Origin: Streptomyces sp. NBC_01317
GTDB lineage: Bacteria > Actinomycetota > Actinomycetes > Streptomycetales > Streptomycetaceae
Assembly (NCBI RefSeq): GCF_035961655.1
Contig: NZ_CP108393.1
Location: forward strand, 1 to 64,000
DNA: 64,000 nt
Direction: 5' to 3'
In this document: in pieces, positions 57,579 through 64,000 of the stretch
Layout: every line of letters starts with the position of its first letter
How positions within the stretch are numbered: position 1 is the first letter of the stretch
Program-made: the position numbers and the translations under genes
The notes under the pieces: model-generated
The model's input: the letters and a program-made list of their open reading frames with translations, nothing else
Database searches by the model: none
What the model was told of the DNA's origin: nothing

Positions 57579-58007
57579 TCAGGCGCCCATCACCCGGTAC
57601 ATACCGATCGAATCGTGCGTCGCGGTATCCGCGAAACCGAACTTCTCGTAGAGAACACGGGCAGGGCCGTCCGCGATCAGTGAGACGTAGGCGGTAGCGG
57701 GCGCCCGGCGCTCCAGTTCCCCGGTGAGCGCGGCCATAATGCGCCCACCCAGGCCACGGCCCTGGTGTACGGGATGAACACAAACATCGACAATCTGAAA
57801 CGCCGTACCGCCGTCACCAATGACGCGGCCCATACCGATGGGCTCTCCCTCATGCTGAAGGAGCACTCCGTACCACGTATGAGGCAACGCGAGCGCCACC
57901 GCTTCCGGGGCCTTGTCCGACAAGCCGGCATCGGTACGCAAGCGCCGGAAAACCGCCACGGAAGGCACACCCTCACGCAACTCGTACAGGTCGTTCAAAC
58001 CGTCCAT
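57579..58007 (-). CDS. GNAT-family N-acetyltransferase
   Basis: The protein has 142 residues, a typical single GNAT domain. The acetyl-CoA pyrophosphate loop reads VHQGRGLGGRIM (Q/R-x-x-G-x-G/A), preceded by the strand IVDVCVHP. The C-terminal YEKFGFADT is the usual closing Y-x-x-x-G-F. The acceptor is unknown; similar proteins acetylate amines or ribosomal proteins. The ATG at 58,007 is clear. It is not obviously part of the alkaloid cluster. Confidence 0.85.
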   Translation of the reverse strand: MDGLNDLYELREGVPSVAVFRRLRTDAGLSDKAPEAVALALPHTWYGVLLQHEGEPIGMGRVIGDGGTAFQIVDVCVHPVHQGRGLGGRIMAALTGELERRAPATAYVSLIADGPARVLYEKFGFADTATHDSIGMYRVMGA

Positions 58008-58110
58008 CTCCGATCATGTGATACCCGAGGCACCAGCCCACAAGCATTTCAGACCCGACACCGTACGAACGACAGCGGCGCCGGATCAGGAAGATTCCAC
58101 TCCACCCCCG

Positions 58111-58300
58111 CTACCGGCGCCCCCACGGTCGACGGGCGATGAGGCCGTCAGCCTGATCGTCCCCGTCACAGGCCATGCACCAGGCCCGGACATCCGCGTC
58201 CGAAGGCCAGGCATCGCCCCTCAGAATGCGCGCGATCTTCACCGGGCGCCAGCCACACCGGGTATACAAGCCCGGTGGAAGGGCCCTGAGGCGGTACCGC
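58111..58300 (-). pseudogene. Fragment of an XRE-family (DUF5753-type) regulator
   Basis: The frame ending at 58,111 reads CGWRPVKIARILRGDAWPSD, then ADVRAWCMACDGDDQADGLI, which is the second helix-turn-helix half of Streptomyces XRE regulators (pattern GW-x-x-S-K-x-S-R-x-E-x-G, then IRAWC-x-x-C-G-A-x-DQA-x-x-L). There is no N-terminal half in frame, and the protein stops soon afterwards, so it is a remnant. Confidence 0.5.
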
Positions 58301-58430
58301 GTCGTGCTCTGCGCGCAGGAGAGGAGCCGCCCGCCCCTGCGCCGCAAAACCTCCCGGCCCCCGCGAGACCGGGGTGCTGGTCATCACGTGGTGAGACGCT
58401 GTCGAACTCCCGAATCCGAGAGGGAGTTGG

Positions 58431-58970
58431 TCACTCGGGCGGTGTATCGGTGCCAGGTCGAGTCGGTGGCGACAGCCTGCGCGGGGAGTACGAGAGCTCC
58501 CACGACCTGTCCGGGACGTGCCCCCGCCACAACAGCACCGCGTTCTTCCTCTCCCAGCGCTCGGCGACGCCGGCCCGGATCAGCCAGTCCAGGGAGAGCC
58601 AAAGGGGGATCAGGGACAGCCAGGGGCTCAGGGCCAGCCCCGCGACCAGTGACGGCACCAGCAGCACGGAGAAGAAACGCTTGTCGACGATGTTGCGGCG
58701 CGGAGAGTACTCGGCGGGCCGGAGGGCTTCGGGGTCGAGCAGCGGAACCGCCTCCTCGAAAATGCGCACCTCACCGACCCACTTGGACCGGGAAGCCGCG
58801 AGCATCCCGAAGAGCACGACGCCGCCCAAGAAGCAGAGAGCAAACCTCCACACCACGCCGTCGGCCACGGCGGGGAATCCCCGCACGCCGAACGACACCG
58901 GCGCGCTGACGGCGCAGGAGCTCACCGCCATCGCGGCGCCCATCAGGTGATGGTGGACGTGTCTGATCAC
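58431..58970 (-). CDS. Hypothetical membrane protein
   Basis: The protein has 179 residues. Hydrophobic segments lie at about residues 8-30, 40-60 (WRFALCFLGGVVLFGMLAAS) and 103-128 (SVLLVPSLVAGLALSPWLSLIPLWLSL), with a polar stretch (EVRIFEEAVPLLDPEALRPA) between the last two and a hydrophilic Pro-rich tail. The GTG at 58,970 has AGGGGG upstream; an internal ATG at 58,943 is an alternative. The family is not recognised. Confidence 0.6.
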   Translation of the reverse strand: MIRHVHHHLMGAAMAVSSCAVSAPVSFGVRGFPAVADGVVWRFALCFLGGVVLFGMLAASRSKWVGEVRIFEEAVPLLDPEALRPAEYSPRRNIVDKRFFSVLLVPSLVAGLALSPWLSLIPLWLSLDWLIRAGVAERWERKNAVLLWRGHVPDRSWELSYSPRRLSPPTRPGTDTPPE

Positions 58971-59442
58971 CGAGCCCCCTACTCGCTACGCAGAGGGTCA
59001 CCCCACCCCCCGACATCTCTGCCCCACACCGCAGCCTCCGGCCCAGGCTCAACACCCACAGCGGTCCGCGAGGAGTAGCCGCGCCGGTGCCGGATGGCCC
59101 CACCGGATGCCGCCAACCGTAGTTTCGCCCGCCCAGTGCGGCCACCCAGCGGCCTGAACGGCCGGTGAACACCAAGAGATCTCCGTGGAAGCAGAGGGAC
59201 GCCGACCAGAGCGACGTACGTCCGGGGCAGCAGCAAGCCAAGGTCGAGGGTCGCCGCTGAGGCGAGCCAATGGGCTACTGGGCGGGACAAGAGCGCCGCG
59301 CCTGCTGTCGGCGGAGGATGTCGTGCCCGTGGCTGGCCGCTCGGTCGGACTCCACGTGTCGGCGCGGAGCGGATGCCGCGGCGGCCTGCCGCCCACTTGC
59401 GGGAACGTCCACGTGTGGTGCGGCCCGGGGGCGGGCCGGATC
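58971..59442. other. Intergenic, nothing recognised
   Basis: This is a divergent gap between two small membrane-protein genes. The open frames in it look like GC-bias shadows. The promoter for the rightward gene is at its right end. Confidence 0.4.
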
Positions 59443-59456
59443 TATAGGTTGTACCG
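59443..59456 (+). promoter_or_regulatory. Probable promoter -10 of a leaderless transcript
   Basis: TATAGGT at 59,443-59,449 resembles a -10 element. The GTG start codon begins 8 bases after it, at the place where transcription should start, and there is no ribosome-binding site. This suggests a leaderless mRNA, common in Streptomyces. Confidence 0.45.
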
Positions 59457-59978
59457 GTGAACAGCCTTCGTCCCTGGCCGCGCAGACCAGACCCGGCGGG
59501 CCGGCCGGCAGCACGGACGGACTACGCGGGCGCTCTCTACGGATCGCTTCTCACCGCTTCCGTGATCGCCACGGCCGGCGCGGTCGGCGACTTCCCCCGG
59601 CTCCAGGTCGCCGTGCTGCTCCTTGTGACCGGTCTGGTCTTCTGGGCCGCCCACGTCTACGCACGGCTCGTCGGCGAGCGCCAGATCGGCCGACGCGTCA
59701 GCTGGGCCGAGACCCGACGCGTCGGGCGGCACGAGCGGCCCATCTTCGAGGCCGCCTTGCTGCCCGCCGCAGCCGTGGCGGTGAGCCCTCTCCTGGGACT
59801 GGGGCTGACCGGCGCAGGATGGCTCGCGCTGGCCGTCGCGCTGGCGCAACTGGTCGCCTGGGCCTTCCTCGGAGCTCTGCGTGCCGGTGCGTCCCGAACC
59901 CAGGCGGGTATCGAGAGCATCGTCAATCTGGTCCTGGGGCTGATCCTTGTGGCGGCGAAAGCGGCCCTCGGACACTGA
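59457..59978 (+). CDS. Hypothetical membrane protein, four TM helices
   Basis: The protein has 173 residues. After a basic, Pro-rich N-terminus there are four predicted TM segments: about 26-45 (ALYGSLLTASVIATAGAVGD), 50-70 (VAVLLLVTGLVFWAAHVYA), 98-140 (a long hydrophobic hairpin) and 155-172. I do not recognise its family. It is probably expressed from a leaderless transcript. It converges with the membrane protein gene to its right. Confidence 0.65.
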   Translation: MNSLRPWPRRPDPAGRPAARTDYAGALYGSLLTASVIATAGAVGDFPRLQVAVLLLVTGLVFWAAHVYARLVGERQIGRRVSWAETRRVGRHERPIFEAALLPAAAVAVSPLLGLGLTGAGWLALAVALAQLVAWAFLGALRAGASRTQAGIESIVNLVLGLILVAAKAALGH

Positions 59979-60130
59979 CGGGGGGGCTGACGGAGCCTGC
60001 CGCTTCCAGCCGTTGTCACCGTGGCAGGCTGGGCGCCGGGTCCGAAGTCTTCGAGCCCGCCTGGGACGCCGCCGGCAACCCGGCGAACCGTTGCCGTCCG
60101 GTTCTGCGACAAGCCTCCGCTCAGGCCTCG

Positions 60131-61201
60131 TCACCTCAGCAGTACGGTGACGATGAAGGGAAGAGCACCGGCGAACATCGCCAGGAGTGTGGAGGCGAGG
60201 GTCTGGCCATTCACGGCGGTGTTGGGACTCGCGACGATGTACGACAGCAAGTCGTTCACTCGCGCGTCGGCCTCCGAGATGTCAGAGGCACGCCGAGGGG
60301 CGCGAGGGGGCAGCGCTTCCTCAAGTCGCCTGATCGAGACGGCCCTTACCTGTTCGACGATCCACGACAGGCGCCATTGCGAGTAGAGGCCGAAGAGTGT
60401 GATGGCCACCATGAACGTGCCGGCCAGGACCCACTTGATGGTGATGAGGAGATCATTGCCCGGGTCTATTCGGGATACGTAGATGATGGGGACGAAGGCG
60501 AGGCACAAGCCTGCGGCTGCTACCAGCGTGACAAATCGGTACCAGCGGGCGACCCGCTCGAGACCGATAGTGCGCGACGGCGCGAACCACAGGAGCTTGA
60601 CGTTCGCCGGGTTGGTCACGATGCGCGCCAGCCGGATGGCGCGGATCATCCAATAGTTGCTGTTGGCCGCCGCGGCGCCGGTCACCACGATCACCATGTA
60701 GGAGGCGACGTCGACAAAGAGGCGTGGTGTGGTTCCCACCGCACGTTGAATTCCGAACATCGCGCCAACAGCCGCTACCGCGCCGAGTACGGTGTAGCGC
60801 CATTGGCGTTTCGCAGAGATCCCGCGGTCGATCCAGGTGTGTACCCCCACGCGGCCGGTCGGCGTGAGCATGCGGTCCAGGGAGTCGCACATCGCGTGAA
60901 AGCTCCGGCAGCCTATCCACTGGCAAAGGATCACCGCGAGGTTGACCAGTGTGTAGTACAGAAGCCACATGCCGGAGGTCTGGAACTCCGGCACGGTGGT
61001 CGAGAAGAATCCCAGGTGCACGCCGGCAGCGACAAACGGCAGCCCGACCGCAAGGGCAAAGGGCCAGCAGCGGTTCGCCTGCCACGTGACCGCGGTTCCC
61101 GAAGCCCGGACCCCAGCCATACGCAGAACAACAACCTGCGCCATATCCGCCGCGTAGCGCCGGTCAAGGTCCCCCTGGTTCGGCACGTACGCCTCCGTCA
61201 C
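60131..61201 (-). CDS. Hypothetical multi-pass membrane protein
   Basis: The protein has 356 residues and about seven hydrophobic segments, including WPFALAVGLPFVAAGVHLGF, LLYYTLVNLAVILCQWI, YTVLGAVAAVGAMFGI, YMVIVVTGAAAANSNYWM, FVTLVAAAGLCLAFVPIIYV, IKWVLAGTFMVAITLFGLYS and a C-terminal LASTLLAMFAGALPFIVTVLL. The family is unknown. The codon usage is slightly less GC-extreme than the neighbours, suggesting separate acquisition. The GTG at 61,201 is the most likely start. Confidence 0.6.
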   Translation of the reverse strand: MTEAYVPNQGDLDRRYAADMAQVVVLRMAGVRASGTAVTWQANRCWPFALAVGLPFVAAGVHLGFFSTTVPEFQTSGMWLLYYTLVNLAVILCQWIGCRSFHAMCDSLDRMLTPTGRVGVHTWIDRGISAKRQWRYTVLGAVAAVGAMFGIQRAVGTTPRLFVDVASYMVIVVTGAAAANSNYWMIRAIRLARIVTNPANVKLLWFAPSRTIGLERVARWYRFVTLVAAAGLCLAFVPIIYVSRIDPGNDLLITIKWVLAGTFMVAITLFGLYSQWRLSWIVEQVRAVSIRRLEEALPPRAPRRASDISEADARVNDLLSYIVASPNTAVNGQTLASTLLAMFAGALPFIVTVLLR

Positions 61202-61627
61202 CTAGCGGCCCGTCGTTGCGGCGCACAGGAAAGCGTCGCAGTTGGCGTGATGCCGCGATGGCATAGGGAAACCACGAGGTCATCTTGGTCCATGGCGAAG
61301 TACGACGATGTTCGTATCGCTTCCGCGAGGACGCCGCGGCGGAGTGGGGCCTCCGCCACCGGCTGTACGCGCGAGATCCAGGTGCGGGCCAGCCGGCTTT
61401 CGGCCGGGCGGGGCGGCGGCGATCGGGGCGTCCATTGGTCCGGTGTTGCGGACACCCCCCGCACTGTGCGACGCGAAGCCCGCCCGGCGGACCTCTTTCG
61501 GATCACCGGCCCGGCGCTCAGGCGAGGCGGTCGTGCGCACGTGCGGCCGGTGCGGCTGATCAACGCGGGCTCCCGGCGCCGGGACCATCGGTGGCGGTCA
61601 TATCGGCTCTTCGTGGGCGGTGAGTGA
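61202..61627. other. No confident gene
   Basis: Overlapping frames on both strands are open but lack recognisable domains. An ATG at 61,292 opens a plus-strand frame of 111 residues to 61,627 with poor coding character. Confidence 0.35.
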
Positions 61628-62194
61628 TCAGGATGGGGCTGTCCGGAGGCCGGCGATCAGGGTGTCGACGAGGTAGCCGTAGCTACGGTCGACGTCCTGG
61701 GGCAGCCCGAAGCCACCGGCGCTCTCCAGGGTGACGAAGCCGTGCAGCGCCGAGCGGAGCGTGCGGGTGGCGTCGATGGCACGGGCATCACGCAGTCCGA
61801 AACCGGCGAGGACGTCGAGGAAGATCTGGAGGGCATCGTCACTGGCCTGTTGGTCTTCCTCGTCACCGGCGGCGGGTGCGCGAATGGTGGCCGCGTAGCG
61901 CCCGGGGTGATCGACAGCCCAGCGGCGGTACGCGTCGGCGATCGCGTGGACCGCGTCCCGGCCGGACCGGCCGGCGGTGGCCCGGGCGAGCGTATGCCCC
62001 AATTCGCGTTTCGCCAGTACGGAGATGCCGTGGCGGAGAGCGTCCAGCGAGGCGGTGTGCTTGTAGAGGGACGGCGTCCGTACGCCGACCCGCTCGGCCA
62101 GCAGACCCATGGACAGCTCCGTGAAGCCGACCTCGTCGGCGAGATCCGCGCCCGCCGCGACAACGGCGGCCGGGCTGAGGCCGGCCCTAGGCAC
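61628..62194 (-). CDS. TetR-family transcriptional regulator
   Basis: The protein has 188 residues. The N-terminal helix-turn-helix is canonical (VGFTELSMGLLAERVGVRTPSLYKHTASLDALR), followed by a ligand-binding domain of the WHG/TetR_C type. The GTG at 62,194 overlaps the stop codon of the upstream hydrolase gene (GTGCCTAG), so translation is probably coupled. It is likely the repressor of its own operon; a palindrome upstream of the hydrolase gene is a candidate operator. Confidence 0.85.
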   Translation of the reverse strand: MPRAGLSPAAVVAAGADLADEVGFTELSMGLLAERVGVRTPSLYKHTASLDALRHGISVLAKRELGHTLARATAGRSGRDAVHAIADAYRRWAVDHPGRYAATIRAPAAGDEEDQQASDDALQIFLDVLAGFGLRDARAIDATRTLRSALHGFVTLESAGGFGLPQDVDRSYGYLVDTLIAGLRTAPS

Positions 62195-63020
62195 GGGCGT
62201 GCGCCTGGAGGAAGGCGAGCATCAGGGACACCACCTCGTCGGGATACTGGACGTGCGGGTAGTGGCCCGCGCCTTCGACCATCTCAAGCTGCCCCAGCCC
62301 GGCCGGCAGCGCGGCCACGATCGCTTCGCCCTCGGCCCGGGGGTCGGCCCAGTCCGGGTCGAGCGACCCCTGCACGATAAGGGCCGGGCACCGTACGTTC
62401 TCCAGCTGCGCCCCGGCATCGGTCGGCGCCGACTGGAACATCTTCTGAAACGCCTTCATACGGCCGGGCTCACGCAGCATCGCGTCGATCCGATCCAGCC
62501 GTTCGGTCCAGTCGGCGGGCTTCTTCCCCGGGTAAGCGGTGTCGAGGTAGGCGCGCCAGCGCGCCACACTGCCCAGCATGCCGGCGCCGGCCATCCGGAG
62601 TGCCGCCTTGCGGTAGCGACCGAAGCGCAGGTCGCCCGGCTTGACCGTCTGCTTGCGGGTGAACGGACCCAGTTCGACGATGCCGGTGATCACGTCGGGT
62701 GCCTGGGCGGCGGCGATGGTGGCGGCGCCGCCGGAGATCGAGTGACCGACCAGTACGGCGGGGCCGCCGAGGACGCGGATCAGCGCGAGCAGGTCGCCGG
62801 CGATGTCGGTACGGCTGTAGGACGGCCACACCGCACTCGACCCGCCGCACCCCCGGAGGTCGACCGTGGCCACCCGGTACCCGGCGGACACCAGGCGGGG
62901 CGCGACGAACCGGTACGCCTCCCGGCTGTCCCCCATGCCGGGCGCCAGGACGACCAGCGGGCCCTCGCCGGTCACCTCGTACGCGATCGTGCCGTCATCG
63001 ACTGTCACAAACTCGGTCAT
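62187..63020 (-). CDS. Alpha/beta hydrolase
   Basis: The protein has 277 residues. The catalytic triad is visible: nucleophile elbow GHSISG (Ser near residue 91), acid in GSLDPDW, and His in GAGHYPH. An early LAPGMGDSREAY supplies the oxyanion loop, and VDLRGCGGSS is the usual strand 4 motif. The substrate is unknown; the close TetR partner suggests inducible detoxification or an esterase role. The ATG at 63,020 follows GAGGG; a GTG at 63,032 is an in-frame alternative. Confidence 0.88.
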   Translation of the reverse strand: MTEFVTVDDGTIAYEVTGEGPLVVLAPGMGDSREAYRFVAPRLVSAGYRVATVDLRGCGGSSAVWPSYSRTDIAGDLLALIRVLGGPAVLVGHSISGGAATIAAAQAPDVITGIVELGPFTRKQTVKPGDLRFGRYRKAALRMAGAGMLGSVARWRAYLDTAYPGKKPADWTERLDRIDAMLREPGRMKAFQKMFQSAPTDAGAQLENVRCPALIVQGSLDPDWADPRAEGEAIVAALPAGLGQLEMVEGAGHYPHVQYPDEVVSLMLAFLQAHARA

Positions 63021-63048
63021 GGCATCCCTCACGTTTGGCTAACCTTGA

Positions 63049-63061
63049 TAGCTAAAAGCTA
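63049..63061. promoter_or_regulatory. Candidate TetR operator
   Basis: TAGCT-AAA-AGCTA is a perfect 5-bp inverted repeat in an unusually AT-rich patch about 30 bp upstream of the hydrolase start. Its position over the presumed promoter of the hydrolase-TetR operon fits autorepression. Confidence 0.45.
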
Positions 63062-63159
63062 ATGCCATAAGCCGCGTCCGTCAACCGATCCTCCGTACAA
63101 GATCAAACGTGGCTCCTGGCGCTCGGTCGGCGTGCCCGTCATGCCGCCCTGACCTGGAG

Positions 63160-63270
63160 TCCCTCCCCCTGATCGCCCTCGCCGACGTACAGGTCGGCGA
63201 CGTCCGCGTCCGGGCCGGGGCTACTTCAGCCGCCGGCGACTGGCGAGGGCTATCTCCTGGGCGACCGGGC
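63160..63270 (+). pseudogene. Cytochrome P450 fragment (short)
   Basis: The frame reads LIALADVQVGDVRVRAGATS and then loses homology and stops. This is the strand pair preceding the heme region of actinobacterial P450s (I-A-x-x-D-V-x-V-G-x-V-x-V-R-A-G). Positions 63,171-63,224 are a near-exact direct repeat (one mismatch in 54) of 63,798-63,851. Confidence 0.5.
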
Positions 63271-63408
63271 GCTTAGAGGTGGTCGACGTGATCCATGCCG
63301 ATCTCTGTCCGGACCGGTGTGTGAGGCGTTCGGCTAGGAACGGGCGGATGCGCGCAGGAGCGCGGCCAAGCGGTTACGGGGAGTCCGGCGCCGGAAGTCG
63401 TCAACACC

Positions 63409-63864
63409 ATGGGCAACGTCAACAGCGCCGGACTCCACCAGGAGGTACTCCGAGCCTTCGGCCCCCGGCCCGGCCCGGCGAGTGCCCAGTGGATGCGGGC
63501 GCGGGTGCACGAACTGATCGACAGCGTGGTCGAGGAAGGACCGCCCGTCGATCTGCGGACGCGGTTCGCCGAGCCGTACTCCGCGGGGATGGTCTGTGAA
63601 GTGCTCGGCCTGCCGCACGAGCACCGCCAACTGGGACAAGGTGCCATGAGCACCTGCGTGTTCCTCCTCCACGCCGTCCTCACCCTCGTCCAGCACCCCG
63701 AGACGATGCAACGCCTCCGCGAGCAGCCCGACCTGATGCCACGAGCCGTGGAAGAACTGATGGGCGGCACGCTCTCCATCGGTGACGGGCTGCCCCGGAT
63801 CGCCCTCGCCGACGTACAGGTCGGCGACGTCCACGTCCGGGCCGGGGCTACAGTCCGTCGGTGA
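63409..63864 (+). pseudogene. Cytochrome P450, internally deleted and truncated
   Basis: About 151 residues cover several P450 segments out of natural spacing: the C/D-helix region (VDLRTRFAEPYSAGMVCEVL), then directly the J-K region (LTLVQHPETMQRLREQPDLM, A-V-E-E-L), and a beta strand (IALADVQVGDVHVRAGATV). The I-helix with its oxygen-binding A-G-x-E/D-T and the Cys heme-ligand loop are missing, so it cannot bind heme normally. It overlaps the end of the S8 peptidase gene. Confidence 0.6.
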
Positions 63865-64000
63865 AGAGGATCGCGTTGGGGGAGGTCTTGCTGAGCTTGG
63901 TCAGGACGTTCTTGGTGGACTCGGAGGCGAGGAAGCCGGCGAGTTCGGCCGGATCTGCCTCGGGGTGGGCCTGCTTGTAGAGGGCGGCGACTCCGGCGGC
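63848..64000 (-). CDS. S8 family serine peptidase, C-terminal part (runs off the window)
   Basis: Only the last 50 residues are in the window (AAGVAALYKQAHPEADPAEL, ending SPNAILFTDGL). The start is the G-V-A-A-L helix that follows the catalytic Ser in subtilisin-like proteases, and the ending S-P-N-x-L-L-F is typical of secreted Streptomyces S8 enzymes. The catalytic residues lie beyond the right edge. Confidence 0.7.
   Translation of the reverse strand, partial: AAGVAALYKQAHPEADPAELAGFLASESTKNVLTKLSKTSPNAILFTDGL

Overview
The window is high-GC actinobacterial DNA, almost certainly Streptomyces. It shows very strong G/C third-codon bias, rare TTA codons confined to regulators, SARP-type activators, IS5-like elements and many decayed gene fragments. 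Its centre (about 8.6-54.9 kb) is a modular type I polyketide synthase cluster of the actinobacterial polyketide-alkaloid class; the flanks are accessory sequence.

Left flank (1-8.4 kb): a small repeat protein, a DEAH helicase with C-terminal helicase-associated repeats, a VOC protein, a stretch of decayed genes (4.3-6.4 kb, including a twice-frameshifted lamin-tail-domain gene), a pyridoxamine-phosphate-oxidase-like protein and an NmrA-like NAD(P)-binding protein.

Cluster left arm (8.6-28.6 kb): an acyl-CoA-dehydrogenase-fold flavoenzyme, a DHA2 efflux pump divergent from an HxlR regulator, an AfsR-type SARP, a type II thioesterase, a second SARP, an unknown ORF, a third SARP, a class III aminotransferase divergent from a flavin reductase, an intact IS5-like element, a second acyl-CoA-dehydrogenase-fold enzyme and two NTF2-like (SnoaL-type) putative cyclases. 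All three SARP genes carry TTA codons near their 5' ends, which suggests bldA gating.

Cluster core (28.8-54.9 kb): three PKS genes. PKS1 is KSQ-AT-ACP / KS-AT-DH-KR-ACP / KS-AT-DH-KR-ACP, PKS2 is KS-AT-KR-ACP, and PKS3 is KS-AT-DH-KR-ACP-thioester reductase. All five ATs have malonyl signatures, so the predicted chain is C10, with an oxygen at C5, released as an aldehyde. The aminotransferase would make the amine; oxidation at C5 would allow closure to a six-membered cyclic imine; the flavoenzymes and NTF2-like proteins would then epoxidise it and close a carbocycle. This enzyme set matches what I recall of the streptazone E pathway (aminotransferase, three oxidoreductases, two NTF2-like cyclases), so a streptazone/abikoviromycin-like cyclopenta[b]pyridine alkaloid is the best guess. 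The exact product cannot be read from sequence.

Right flank (54.9-64 kb): a small palindromic element, a catalytically dead IS5-like copy, a truncated LuxR gene ending at a sharp compositional junction (about 56,788), several small membrane proteins, a GNAT acetyltransferase, a TetR/alpha-beta hydrolase pair, P450 fragments and the 3' end of an S8 peptidase.

The most unusual signals are: (1) a family of about 170-bp palindromic MITE-like elements whose inner hairpin keeps pairing by compensatory changes; (2) four mobile-element ends lying exactly at CTAG sites that are the TAG stop codons of genes, leaving each gene intact; (3) a dehydratase domain in PKS3 split by about 150 residues of perfect 18-bp and 24-bp tandem repeats; and (4) an A+C-rich strand asymmetry island (about 48-56.8 kb) that ignores gene direction and is interrupted by the insertions.
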